DNA of 45,469 nucleotides. It comes from an uncultured Gammaproteobacteria bacterium (GTDB lineage Bacteria; Pseudomonadota; Gammaproteobacteria; CAKMZV01). The stretch is taken from positions 1 through 45,469 of the forward strand of contig CAKMZV010000001.1 in assembly GCA_929200535.1 (NCBI GenBank), in the 5' to 3' direction. This document shows, piece by piece, positions 9,270 through 18,881 of this stretch. Each line of letters begins with the position of its first letter. Position 1 is the stretch's first letter. Made by a program: the position numbers and the translations under genes. A model generated the notes under the pieces. That model searched no databases. It worked only from the letters and a program-made list of their open reading frames with translations, and was not told where the DNA came from.

Positions 9270-10442
9270 ATGACAATATCAGACGATCATTCACCTAACT
9301 CAAACGCTCGCCGTTTTGGCTTTGGTACACAAATTCGCAAAAGCCCATATTTTGATGCCACTGTTCGTTGGGGGGCTCGAGATTTTTCAGTTTATAACCA
9401 TATGTATATTCCACGTGATTTTGGTGACCCTGAACAAAATTTTTGGAATCTAATCAACACAGCAACATTAAGTGACGTGGCTGTTGAACGTCAAGTTGAA
9501 ATCACAGGACCAGATGCTACTAAATTTGTACAGTTATTAACCCCTCGTAACTTAGAAAAATGTGCCGTAGGTCAATGTAAATATGTACTTATTACCAATC
9601 AAGATGGGGGCATTTTAAATGATCCTGTTTTACTACGATTAGCAGAAAATCATTATTGGATATCCCTTGCTGATAGTGATGTCTTAATGTGGGCACAAGG
9701 GGTGGCAGTGCATTCTGGATTAGAGGTAACTATTGATGAGCCTGATGTCTCACCCGTACAATTGCAAGGTCCTAAATCAAAAGAAATAATGGAAGTGTTA
9801 TTTGGTGACTCCATCAATAATCTGCGTTATTTTTGGTTAATAGAAACGCAATTAGACGGTATTCCCTTAGTTATTTCACGTACCGGTTGGTCCAATGAAT
9901 TAGGCTATGAAATTTATTTGCGTGATGGCTCAAAAGGTGAGCTTCTATGGGAAAGAATTATGGAAGCTGGTAAAGCGTTTGGAATACAACCTGGACATAC
10001 CTCAGCTATTCGAAGAATTGAAGCGGGGATGCTTTCTTATCACGCTGATATGGATAGATATACCAATCCATTTGAACTTGGCTTAGAGCGTTTAGTGGAT
10101 CTGAGTATGTCAGCGGATTTTATCGGAAAAACCGCCTTACAAAAAATTGCTAAAGAAGGTATTAGGCGTACACAAGTTGGGCTTGAATTGTTATCTGAAC
10201 CCTTGCAAGGCGCTAATAATGAATTTTGGTATGTTTACGCCAATGGAGAAAAAATTGGTAAAGTAACCTCAGCCATTTACTCACCCAGACTCAAGAAAAA
10301 CATTGCTCTTGCAATGATTGGAATCGAACATAGTGCAATGAGTACCTCACTAAGCGTTATCACGAATAATGGCGAAGTCAATGCAACAGTTGTGCCCATC
10401 CCTTTTTACGACCCAAATAAAGAGAAGGTACTTGGAAAATAA
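9270..10442 (+). CDS. DmdA-like GcvT-family protein, candidate DMSP demethylase
   Basis: A 390-residue member of the aminomethyltransferase (GcvT) fold, with an N-terminal tetrahydrofolate-binding domain and a C-terminal barrel. From memory of the SAR11 DmdA sequence, long blocks agree with it: YNHM near residue 42, SDVAVERQVEI (68-78), NDPVLLRL (117-124), YWISLADSDV (129-138), QGPKS (166-170), RTGWSNELGYEIY (204-216), with Trp, Glu and Tyr where DmdA has them, and FIGK at 284-287. Canonical GcvT has RTGYTGEDG here instead. DmdA moves a methyl group from dimethylsulfoniopropionate to THF. Many DmdA-clade proteins have other or unknown substrates, so the reaction is an inference. There are about 20 extra N-terminal residues. 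The gene stands alone, with no gcvH or gcvP nearby. Confidence 0.75.
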   Translation: MTISDDHSPNSNARRFGFGTQIRKSPYFDATVRWGARDFSVYNHMYIPRDFGDPEQNFWNLINTATLSDVAVERQVEITGPDATKFVQLLTPRNLEKCAVGQCKYVLITNQDGGILNDPVLLRLAENHYWISLADSDVLMWAQGVAVHSGLEVTIDEPDVSPVQLQGPKSKEIMEVLFGDSINNLRYFWLIETQLDGIPLVISRTGWSNELGYEIYLRDGSKGELLWERIMEAGKAFGIQPGHTSAIRRIEAGMLSYHADMDRYTNPFELGLERLVDLSMSADFIGKTALQKIAKEGIRRTQVGLELLSEPLQGANNEFWYVYANGEKIGKVTSAIYSPRLKKNIALAMIGIEHSAMSTSLSVITNNGEVNATVVPIPFYDPNKEKVLGK

Positions 10443-10471
10443 GAAGTTTGAGAGCTAAACAAACATATCCA

Positions 10472-10545
10472 TATTCGCAAATTTTACGACGATAATTAGA
10501 GTAATTTTTTACTTTACATACATTATCTTTTGTAAAAATGTCCCA
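10472..10545. repeat. Degenerate half copy of the hairpin element family
   Basis: GCAAATTTTACGACG ... TTTTTTACTTTA ... ATTATCTTTTGTAAAAATGTCCC aligns by eye with the right half of the element at 10742-10900. The left half is missing. It sits directly downstream of the DmdA-like gene. Confidence 0.5.
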
Positions 10546-10554
10546 GAAGGGTTA

Positions 10555-10712
10555 TTTTTGACGCACTAACTGGCTTTTGCAGATTATATCCACGAGGCTT
10601 TTTTTCTCAGAATTAAAAAAACAGTATAGCAATGAGGGAATAGCGATTATTCCCATTGATAGGCGGATGATGATTTGTTGATTAGTGATTGGATAGGGTG
10701 GTGAATTGGCAG
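10555..10712 (-). pseudogene. Duplicated 3' fragment of the RDD-family gene at 12710-13159
   Basis: This stretch is nearly identical to 12712-12868, the end of the RDD gene. Reading the minus strand gives the same C-terminus (PITNQQIIIRLSMGIIAIP ... SQLVRQK and a stop). No upstream coding part is present, so it is a gene-tail fragment, probably left by duplication or recombination through the repeats around it. Confidence 0.8.
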
Positions 10713-10741
10713 AGAACTTGATTTTTCATCTAACAAAAATT

Positions 10742-10900
10742 GAGACATTTGCATAAAAGTATGGCAAAAGAAAAAAGATAAAAAATCGTTCTGATTGAGG
10801 CGTGAAATGAAGCTAATACGTCCGTCTTCGCAAATTTCACAACGAAAAGCAGAGCGGTTTTTTACTTTTTTACTTGTCATATCTTTTGTGCAAAGGTCTC
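10742..10900. repeat. MITE-like long hairpin element (159 bp)
   Basis: Bounded by GAGAC at the left and GTCTC at the right, with terminal inverted repeats GAGACATTTGCATAAAAG and GAGACCTTTGCACAAAAG. The internal GTGAAAT and ATTTCAC pairing makes most of the element an imperfect hairpin. Related copies are at 22757-22918 (full), 4646-4683 (ends only), 10472-10545 and 17954-17979 (partial). It has no transposase; mobilisation in trans or a structural RNA role is an inference. Confidence 0.75.
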
Positions 10901-10916
10901 AAATTTAAGTAAAAGG

Positions 10917-11102
10917 ATGTTGAGAAATTTGAAAGATATTTATACTATGGAGAAAAACTCATCAAGCTCATCTGAAATTGGGAACTTTATGAAAAGAATA
11001 ATAGATGGCGAACCCCCTCTTGTTGTGCTATCTAAAGATGATAAGCAAAGTTTTTTAAATCATATCAAAGATTCTGATTCCAGCTCCGATATTCTAGAAT
11101 GA
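10917..11102 (+). CDS. Small hypothetical protein (61 residues)
   Basis: Short acidic, serine-rich ORF with no family I recognise. A second in-frame ATG at 10947 (MEKNSSSS) is an alternative start, and neither start has a clear ribosome-binding site. It lies just right of the hairpin element in a repeat-rich region, so it may be spurious or a decayed fragment. The middle (PLVVLSKDDKQSF) looks protein-like and argues mildly for a real gene. Confidence 0.35.
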   Translation: MLRNLKDIYTMEKNSSSSSEIGNFMKRIIDGEPPLVVLSKDDKQSFLNHIKDSDSSSDILE

Positions 11103-11169
11103 GGAGAGATATTTAAGAAAAATTAGGGTCGAAGTGTGGTTTATTTTATAACAGCCTAGTTATGCTAAT

Positions 11170-12210
11170 TCAAGTCCCTTTTTTCTTTAATCTTTCAACT
11201 TGTTTTAGTGTCTTATCAAAATCGCTAAGTGATTTTGCCGAATTAGATAATTGTTTTGTATGGAACTTTTCATATTCTTCTTCTGCCATTTGTGTGGCTA
11301 TTTTGTGAGAAATTTTACCTGCGTGAGTGAGAATATTTCGATCATTAAGCGTCATAAAGCTATCTAATTTCTGTATCCAATCGCCCATATACATCGGAAC
11401 ACGACGCATCGCTTGTCCCTGAGCAAAAATCAAATATTGTTCAACCAAATTATTAAGGGCAGATAATTCAGCTTCATTCAGATAATTTTTAGCAATAGTC
11501 ACATCCTGTTTGCGAACCTTAACTCCTCGATAATTGGATAGTCCCATATTGGGTTTATCCGCATTGGCTCGGGAATGAACAATCTCCGCTGCCGTTTGAC
11601 CCGTAATTGCCCAGTGCATTTTATTTTGCACGGTTTTAAAGAACTCAATGCTAATATCCAGCGTAGGATCATAATCAATGCTGGTGGCGTAAATATCAGT
11701 GATTTTCTGATAAAACCGTCGCTCAGAAGTCCGAATATCCTGAAGTCGCCGCTCCAACTCTTCAAAATAATCAAAGGGTTGCTCAGGATTTTTCAGACGC
11801 TCATCATCCAATAAAAACCCTTTTTTAATAAACTCCGTCAATTGTTGGGTCGCCCAAATACGAAAACGTGTTGCCACATGACTTTTTACCCGATAACCAA
11901 CTGAAATAATCATATCCAAATTGTAGTAATCCAGCTGGCGTTTAACCTCACGATTACTCTCAACTCGAACTGTCAAGTATTTCTTGACAGTTGCCCCTGA
12001 TACCAATTCCCCTTCCTCGTATATATTTTGAATATGAAGGCTTATATTCTGTTTTGTCGTTTGGAATAACTCTGCCATTAACTGCTGAGTTAGCCAAACC
12101 GACTCCTCCTCAAATCGAACGTCAAGTTTCAGCTTACCATCTTCAGCCTGATAAACCAAAAACTGCCCCTTGCCCTGTTCCATTTCGTGCTTTTCTTGGC
12201 TCATAGTCAA
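11170..12210 (-). CDS. RhuM family protein
   Basis: A 346-residue protein of the RhuM family (PF13310), named after a Salmonella pathogenicity-island gene. Typical blocks are the FLVYQAEDGKLKLDVRFE start, VWLTQQLMAELFQTTKQN (a helix-turn-helix-like segment near residues 38-56), NLDMIISVGYRVKS, RFRIWATQQL and the C-terminal RRVPMYMGDW and LTHAGKISH regions. The N-terminal part resembles KilA-N/Bro-like DNA-binding segments of mobile-element proteins; biochemical function is unknown. Two in-frame Met codons lie near the start (residues 1 and 3). It is isolated between repeat blocks, consistent with acquired accessory DNA. Confidence 0.85.
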   Translation of the reverse strand: MTMSQEKHEMEQGKGQFLVYQAEDGKLKLDVRFEEESVWLTQQLMAELFQTTKQNISLHIQNIYEEGELVSGATVKKYLTVRVESNREVKRQLDYYNLDMIISVGYRVKSHVATRFRIWATQQLTEFIKKGFLLDDERLKNPEQPFDYFEELERRLQDIRTSERRFYQKITDIYATSIDYDPTLDISIEFFKTVQNKMHWAITGQTAAEIVHSRANADKPNMGLSNYRGVKVRKQDVTIAKNYLNEAELSALNNLVEQYLIFAQGQAMRRVPMYMGDWIQKLDSFMTLNDRNILTHAGKISHKIATQMAEEEYEKFHTKQLSNSAKSLSDFDKTLKQVERLKKKGT

Positions 12211-12254
12211 TTTACAGTGATATAAAAATTCATTAAATTATGGCTATCTCTATT

Positions 12255-12415
12255 AAATATGGAACGATGGAAAAAAGATGAAAAATTCTTCTCAATGAGG
12301 CAACAAAAAGTGTTTTTACTCTTGTCAAGTTTACAAGCCTTAGAGTAACAGCATTTGAATAGCTTGCTGGTAATATTGGGGAGAATTTTTCGCTTTTTTA
12401 CACGGGGCATATTTA
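12255..12415. repeat. Possible divergent copy of the hairpin element
   Basis: Segments such as GGAAAAAAGATGAAAAATTC, TCTCAATGAGGC and TTTTTCGCTTTTTTACAC resemble the corresponding parts of 10742-10900, but the internal CGTGAAATGAAGC core is lost. A 67-codon minus-strand ORF spanning it is probably not a gene. Confidence 0.35.
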
Positions 12416-12589
12416 AATAGAGGTAGCCTTCTGTTAATTAACGCATTTGCTTTATGGTGGTTTAATAATTTTACTCTTTTTACCTATGATAAGTCTTGCT
12501 GAATTAAGCTCCACTATAACAATCAGTTTTTAGTTAGGGTAAATTGGCTATAATTTAAAGTTAAATTACGAAAGAGAGTTGTTTGTAAC

Positions 12590-12706
12590 TGAAGCAATCT
12601 GCCGAAATATTTCTCTCATTACGATACAATCACGGAGTAAGTCTCTACGTTTGCTCCAACGGATTGCTACAGTCGCTGAAAAACTCTCCCTCGCAATGAC
12701 GAAGAC
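12590..12706. repeat. Dispersed intergenic repeat (GAAGCAATCTGCC ... CTCGCAATGACGA)
   Basis: The region contains GAAGCAATC, AACGGATTGCTAC and CCTCGCAATGACGA, the pattern of a dispersed palindrome-type repeat found in many bacteria. The rest of 12411-12709 shows no gene. Confidence 0.45.
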
Positions 12707-12709
12707 GAG

Positions 12710-13159
12710 TCATTTTTGACGCACTAACTGGCTTTTGCAGATTATATCCACGAGGCTTTTTTTCTCGGAATTAAAAAAACAGTATAGCAACGAGGGAATG
12801 GCAATTATTCCCATTGATAGGCGGATGATGATTTGTTGATTAGTGATTGGATGAGGTGGTGAGTTGGGAGAGGAGTTGATATAGGTTAATCGCCATACAC
12901 GCATGGCTGGGGTTTGCCCTTTATGCCAAAAATAGGCGTAGTAGAACAGTATCCAAAAAAGATAATAAAATGAGTGTACCCAATTGGGGAGTGGGTTTTT
13001 GAGGTCAATAGCGTTTAAGCTAAGTACGAATATAAAGCCAAGAATAAATAATAATCCAATCAGGAAAAAAAGGTCATATAACTGGCTTAATAATCTTACC
13101 CATACTGGACAAGGCTGGTAATTATTAGATTTATTCAGATTACCGTTATTTTTCTTCAC
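12710..13159 (-). CDS. RDD family membrane protein
   Basis: About 149 residues if it starts at the GTG at 13157-13159, which overlaps the stop of the upstream glycosyltransferase. The open frame continues to an ATG ending at 13264, but that start would lie 119 bases inside the neighbour. The RDD fold (PF06271) is visible: the CPVWVRLLSQLYDLFFLIG start, two hydrophobic segments, GQTPAMRVWRL and a final RLSMGIIAIP ... LVDIICKSQLV. Several bacterial RDD proteins have been linked to ion transport; the role here is unknown. Its last 155 bases are duplicated at 10555-10712. Confidence 0.75.
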   Translation of the reverse strand: MKKNNGNLNKSNNYQPCPVWVRLLSQLYDLFFLIGLLFILGFIFVLSLNAIDLKNPLPNWVHSFYYLFWILFYYAYFWHKGQTPAMRVWRLTYINSSPNSPPHPITNQQIIIRLSMGIIAIPSLLYCFFNSEKKSLVDIICKSQLVRQK

Positions 13160-14279
13160 TATTACGGTGGTTTGAATTTTTTTGCATCCCTTCTTCCACA
13201 CGAAGATTATGGAATACAAACAGATTAGAGAATAAAAAATTAAAGCCCATACCCATTGCCACACCAGTCATTAAGGCGATTACTTTATATTGATTGAAAA
13301 AGTCAATATGGGTCGTCATAAGCGTATAACTACCCCAGTTAATAAAAAAGCCAATCAATGAGGTCATTACAAAATTTATCCATTGTCGTAGAGGTTTTTT
13401 GTATGAGCGATGATTAAAGGTGATGGTACGATTGAGTAGCCAATTGCTGGTAACCGCTGGCCAAAAAGAGATTGCACGTGCAATTTGATGTTGCAAGCCA
13501 AATCCTTGCAATAAATAATAAAGAGCCAAATCAATCACAAATCCAATCGACCCTACGCCAGCGAACTGCACGAGTTCTGCCCAAGTGGAGTATCGATATT
13601 GATAAAGGCGACGTAGGTGACGTAAATATTTAAGTTGCTCGCTAAAAGTGAGTTTGCTTTCCCCTTGAATGCGATCTTGAAAATGAATGGGGTGTTCGTA
13701 AATTTCCTTAAAACCACCTTTAATCAAAACCTCTAAGGCAATTTTATAACCAATAGGATTAAGCGTATGGCGTGCAGGTAAGTTTTTATTGCAAATCGCA
13801 AAAAAGCCAGACATTGGATCACTAACTTTAGCGAGGGGGCGTGCTAATATGGTAGCTACCCAAGAATTAAGCCTGCGTTTAATACCCCAGTCCTTTGGGA
13901 GGCTTCCTTCACTGGTGTAACGAGAGCCAATAACAAAATCACTATTGGCTAATTTTAATTGCTCTATCATAGCTGGAATCGCATCCACTGGATGGGACAT
14001 ATCGGCATCCATCACTAATAGAAATTTGCCTTTGGCTTGGTAAAGCCCATCAATCACTGAGTCTGATAGTCCGCGAATTTTATTATGCCGAACTATGATT
14101 TTCACAGGCATTTTTTGACTGTATTGCTTGACTACTTCTTCGCTACCATCTTGCGAAACGTCATCCATAATTAACACTTCGTATTCAAGTTGATAAGTAC
14201 TCATCACTTGAGCAATTAAATCTAATAAGGTGGGTAAGTTTTTGACCTCGTTATAGGTCGGGACGATAATGCTAATCAC
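13146..14279 (-). CDS. Polyprenol-phosphate mannosyltransferase-like GT2 with C-terminal GtrA domain
   Basis: Two-domain protein of 377 residues. Residues 1-225 form a GT2 glycosyltransferase (VPTYNEVKNL at 6-15, nucleotide-binding MDD near 38-40, DAD at 91-93, SDPMSGFF near 153-160) of the dolichol-phosphate mannosyltransferase type. Residues 236-365 form a GtrA membrane domain with four hydrophobic segments. Such fusions transfer a sugar to undecaprenyl phosphate and help present it across the inner membrane for surface-polysaccharide or protein glycosylation. It starts with GTG, overlapping the manC stop by 8 bases; adjacent manC would supply GDP-mannose, so mannose is a reasonable donor sugar. 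Confidence 0.88.
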   Translation of the reverse strand: MISIIVPTYNEVKNLPTLLDLIAQVMSTYQLEYEVLIMDDVSQDGSEEVVKQYSQKMPVKIIVRHNKIRGLSDSVIDGLYQAKGKFLLVMDADMSHPVDAIPAMIEQLKLANSDFVIGSRYTSEGSLPKDWGIKRRLNSWVATILARPLAKVSDPMSGFFAICNKNLPARHTLNPIGYKIALEVLIKGGFKEIYEHPIHFQDRIQGESKLTFSEQLKYLRHLRRLYQYRYSTWAELVQFAGVGSIGFVIDLALYYLLQGFGLQHQIARAISFWPAVTSNWLLNRTITFNHRSYKKPLRQWINFVMTSLIGFFINWGSYTLMTTHIDFFNQYKVIALMTGVAMGMGFNFLFSNLFVFHNLRVEEGMQKNSNHRNSEEK

Positions 14280-15678
14280 GATTATACCTATCTTCTATGC
14301 GAACAATATCATCCTCTCCGAGATACGTGCCGTTTTGTATTTCAATAATTTGTAAATTTTGAGAGTCTTTATTTTCTAAGCGATGCACTCCGCCACAGGG
14401 GATAAAGGTTGATTGATTAGTGTATAGTTGAAACACTTTCTCATCGCAAGTAACGGTTGCCGTGCCACTTACGACAACCCAGTGTTCAGAGCGATAGCGA
14501 TGTTTTTGTAAAGAAAGCGTCCCTCCTGGATAAACATTAATACGTTTGACTTTAAACGTATCATCTTCGATTAAGGTTTCATACCAACCCCATGGGCGAT
14601 GCACTTGAGAATGAAAATGCGTGCGCTCATCCGCTGATGCTTTAAGTTTCTTAACAATTTTCCCAATCTCTTGAACGCGAGATTTGGGGGTAATTAACAG
14701 GGCATCATAGGTATCGATAATAGCCAACTCTTTTATTCCCAGCACACCAATAAGGCGATTTTTACTATGAATAAAATTATCACTTGACTCAATAGCAACT
14801 GCCTCACCAAGAATGGTGTTGCCATCCTGCTCACTCGGGAAAAAATCCACCATTGCATTGAAAGAACCCACATCACTCCACCCAGCATTAAGAGGGATTA
14901 GAGCTCCTTTTTGGGTTTTTTCCATCACCGCATAGTCGATAGAAATATCTTGTGCCTGATTAAATGTTTCACCCAATCGGAAAAAGTCTAAATCACGGGT
15001 GCCTTGTGCAACTGCTTGAGCCACTACTTGCTTAATTTGTGGAGTATATTTCTCAAACTCTTCTAACATCACCTGTGCTTCAAACATAAAAATACCCGCA
15101 TTCCAAAAATAATTATCCTGTTGCACATACTTTTTAGCCGTTTCTAAATCAGGCTTTTCTACAAATTTTTCTATCTCTATGGCAGTTTCGGAAATTTTTT
15201 TTGCACATTGAATATAACCATAGCCTGTTTCAGGATGAGTTGGCTTAATGCCAAAAGTCACAATATAACCTTGCTTAGCAATAGATTCCGCCTGAGATAT
15301 TGTTTGCTGAAAGGACAGCGGGTCTTCAATATGATGATCCGAAGGCATAACCAATAATGTATTATCCATATCATCGTTACACAACACAAAATCACTAACC
15401 ATAGCAATTGCAGCTGCCGTATTACGAGAGCTTGGTTCTAAAATAATATGTGCTTTAACACCGAGTTCATAGAGCTGATGAGCAACAATAAAACGATGCT
15501 CTTCATTGGTTAAACAAATTAGATTTTTAAGACTTTGATCTTTTGCTAAGCGTTGAATAGTTTGCTGAAAAAGGGAATATTCTTCATCAAGCAGCTTGAG
15601 ATATTGTTTAGGATATTGTGACCGTGATAATGGCCATAATCGTGTTCCAGAACCTCCACAAAGAATAATAGGCGTCAT
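14272..15678 (-). CDS. manC: Mannose-1-phosphate guanylyltransferase / mannose-6-phosphate isomerase
   Basis: Type II PMI-GMP of 468 residues. The N-terminal pyrophosphorylase motif CGGSGTRLWP is at residues 7-16, with the YPKQYL metal/sugar loop following and FVEKP in the middle. The C-terminal cupin domain starts near RPWGWYETL and contains HRYRSEHW, the phosphomannose-isomerase site. It makes GDP-mannose from mannose-1-phosphate and probably also interconverts fructose- and mannose-6-phosphate. It starts 2 bases after the DUF3579 stop and overlaps the glycosyltransferase start, so the genes are coupled. Confidence 0.95.
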   Translation of the reverse strand: MTPIILCGGSGTRLWPLSRSQYPKQYLKLLDEEYSLFQQTIQRLAKDQSLKNLICLTNEEHRFIVAHQLYELGVKAHIILEPSSRNTAAAIAMVSDFVLCNDDMDNTLLVMPSDHHIEDPLSFQQTISQAESIAKQGYIVTFGIKPTHPETGYGYIQCAKKISETAIEIEKFVEKPDLETAKKYVQQDNYFWNAGIFMFEAQVMLEEFEKYTPQIKQVVAQAVAQGTRDLDFFRLGETFNQAQDISIDYAVMEKTQKGALIPLNAGWSDVGSFNAMVDFFPSEQDGNTILGEAVAIESSDNFIHSKNRLIGVLGIKELAIIDTYDALLITPKSRVQEIGKIVKKLKASADERTHFHSQVHRPWGWYETLIEDDTFKVKRINVYPGGTLSLQKHRYRSEHWVVVSGTATVTCDEKVFQLYTNQSTFIPCGGVHRLENKDSQNLQIIEIQNGTYLGEDDIVRIEDRYNRD

Positions 15679-15680
15679 TA

Positions 15681-15980
15681 TTATGGATTTTCTATTTCGT
15701 TAGATACATCGGCATCTGCTTCTACACAAGTGAGCCGATTAAGAGCCACAAAATTCATCACGTGCTTATACATATCAGGAAAATGTTGGGATAATTCTTC
15801 ATTGACTAATAAGCATCTTTTATTTTCCACCATTACAGGATATAAATGTGAGGAAAATACTAATCGATGATTGTGATTAAAATCAGCCGCAAGAGAGCAA
15901 AGACGGTCTATCCAGTCACTCGGGCGGAATGTTTTTCCCTCTAAAGTAATGCCTTTGATTAAGAACTTTTTTGCTTTCAA
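15681..15980 (-). CDS. DUF3579 family protein
   Basis: Small 99-residue protein with the family pattern FLIKGITLEGKTFRPSDW followed by RLCSLAADF and a C-terminal FVALNRL. DUF3579 (PF12112) is common in Beta- and Gammaproteobacteria; its function is unknown. No signal peptide or membrane segment is visible. It heads the manC-GT2-RDD run, so it may be co-transcribed with envelope-sugar genes. Confidence 0.8.
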   Translation of the reverse strand: MKAKKFLIKGITLEGKTFRPSDWIDRLCSLAADFNHNHRLVFSSHLYPVMVENKRCLLVNEELSQHFPDMYKHVMNFVALNRLTCVEADADVSNEIENP

Positions 15981-16057
15981 AACAAGAGGTTGTGTCTATA
16001 ATTGGTAACAATTAAGCTACCTTGTCAACAATAAACCGTAAAAAAGTTATGGGATTA

Positions 16058-16081
16058 GGGTTATAAAAGAGATTATAACCC
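16058..16081 (-). terminator. Hairpin at the end of the atp operon
   Basis: GGGTTATAA (16058-16066) and TTATAACCC (16073-16081) form a perfect 9-bp stem with a 6-base loop that overlaps the atpC stop codon. In the transcript direction a T6 run follows about 15 bases later (near 16040), so this is a candidate but not a classical intrinsic terminator. Confidence 0.5.
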
Positions 16082-16495
16082 TTGTTTTTTAAGTTTATCC
16101 TTTAATTTGCTAAGAAGCTCGATTTTGACGGTAATGTTGGCAAGGTCTGCTTCGGCTTTAGCGATGTCGATATCTGTTTTTGCTTTTGCTAATGCGTCTT
16201 CGGCGTGTTGTTGTGCTTCAAGGATGCGTGCATTATCTTCATCTTCTGATCTAACGGCAGTATCCGATAGAATCGTCACGACACCTGGCTGAACTTCGAT
16301 AAAGCCACCAGATACATAAACAGCCTCTTCTGCACCATCTTCTGTGCGAATAGTGATTTGTCCAGATTTGAGCGTTGAAACAAAAGGAGAATGTCCGGGT
16401 AAAATCCCCACTTCTCCCATCTCAGCAGGAGCAAAGACCATCTTTGCCTCGCCTTGATAAAGCTCTTTTTCTTGACTAACAATATGAACTTGCAT
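16073..16495 (-). CDS. atpC: ATP synthase F1 epsilon subunit
   Basis: Central-stalk subunit of 140 residues. The N-terminal beta sandwich is typical (VSQEKELYQGEAKMVFAPAEMGEVGILPGHSP), and the C-terminal two-helix part is rich in Ala and Lys. It couples rotation to catalysis and can inhibit ATP hydrolysis. Six bases after atpD; last gene of the operon. Confidence 0.96.
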   Translation of the reverse strand: MQVHIVSQEKELYQGEAKMVFAPAEMGEVGILPGHSPFVSTLKSGQITIRTEDGAEEAVYVSGGFIEVQPGVVTILSDTAVRSEDEDNARILEAQQHAEDALAKAKTDIDIAKAEADLANITVKIELLSKLKDKLKKQGL

Positions 16496-16501
16496 CGTGT
16501 T

Positions 16502-17914
<1,413 letters not shown>

Positions 17915-17953
17915 CTATTTAGAATTTTTGATTTTTTAAATTTCAATTTGTAC

Positions 17954-17979
17954 TTGAGATATTTGCATAAAAGTGGCAA
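17954..17979. repeat. Partial end of the hairpin element family
   Basis: GAGATATTTGCATAAAAGTG in the atpG-atpD gap is nearly identical to the left end of the element at 10742-10900. The rest of the element is absent, so this may be an old excision scar or a solo end. Confidence 0.55.
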
Positions 17980-17982
17980 TAC

Positions 17983-18843
17983 CTATACGGCAGCTGCCCC
18001 ACCAATAATCTCTGATAATTCTTGAGTGATTGCTGATTGACGTGCTTTATTATATGCAAGATTCAAATCATCTATCATACCGCTTGCATTATCGGTAGCA
18101 CTTTTCATCGCAATCATTCTTGCTGATTGTTCACAGGCGATATTTTCAATTAACGCCTTATAAACTAAATTCTCAATATATCGATTTAACAACTGATCCA
18201 AAACAACTTGTGAATCAGGCTCATAAATATAATCCCAATGCCCTTCTTGAGCCGTTTCATTTGGCTCAGTTGGTAATAACTGAGTTAATGTAGGCTGTTG
18301 AGTCATTGTATTCACAAACACATTACTACAAAGCACTACCTTATCAATCTCACCCTCAATAAACGCCTTAGTCGTACTGCTCACAACACCAAGAATTTGT
18401 GATAAAGAAGGATTATCTCCAAGCCCATTACAAGAAGCTAACACCTCACCACCCACAGAGTTAAAGAAACTTAATCCCTTGCCTCCAATCAAGCATAATT
18501 TAACTTCTTTGCCTTGATCTTTGTATTGCTTAATTTCACGAATGACCGCTCTAAATAAATTGGCATTCAATCCACCACATAATCCGCGATCGCTGGTAAC
18601 AATCAATAAGCCTACGGTTTTTACATCATCTCTTTGTTGTAAAAAAGGATGCTTATATTCCGGATGTGACGAGCTTAAATGTCCAATAATCTGCATTATC
18701 TTCTCCGCATACGGGCGAGATTTTTGCATATTATCCTTAGTTCGACGCATCTTAGATGTTGAAACCATCTCCATCGCCTTAGTGATTTTTTGTGTATTTT
18801 TTACACTAGCGATTTTTTGCCTAATTTCTTTTCCTGTGGACAT
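17983..18843 (-). CDS. atpG: ATP synthase F1 gamma subunit
   Basis: Rotor shaft of 286 residues. The N-terminal helix (KEIRQKIASVKNTQKITKAM) and the C-terminal helix (SATDNASGMIDDLNLAYNKARQSAITQELSEIIGGA region) form the coiled coil that turns inside the alpha3beta3 ring. SDRGLCGGLN is the usual middle block. Length matches the family. Confidence 0.98.
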   Translation of the reverse strand: MSTGKEIRQKIASVKNTQKITKAMEMVSTSKMRRTKDNMQKSRPYAEKIMQIIGHLSSSHPEYKHPFLQQRDDVKTVGLLIVTSDRGLCGGLNANLFRAVIREIKQYKDQGKEVKLCLIGGKGLSFFNSVGGEVLASCNGLGDNPSLSQILGVVSSTTKAFIEGEIDKVVLCSNVFVNTMTQQPTLTQLLPTEPNETAQEGHWDYIYEPDSQVVLDQLLNRYIENLVYKALIENIACEQSARMIAMKSATDNASGMIDDLNLAYNKARQSAITQELSEIIGGAAAV

Positions 18844-18881
18844 AATTGTCTATCTTCCAGTAACCTTTTTTTTGAAAAAGC

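Noticed and set aside
10647-10880. A 77-codon minus-strand ORF
   Set aside because: It lies mostly inside the hairpin element and the duplicated RDD tail in a different frame, so it is explained by repeats rather than a gene.
12207-12410. A 67-codon minus-strand ORF upstream of the RhuM gene
   Set aside because: Low-complexity Lys/Phe/Cys-rich translation over a probable divergent hairpin element; no family resemblance or ribosome-binding site.
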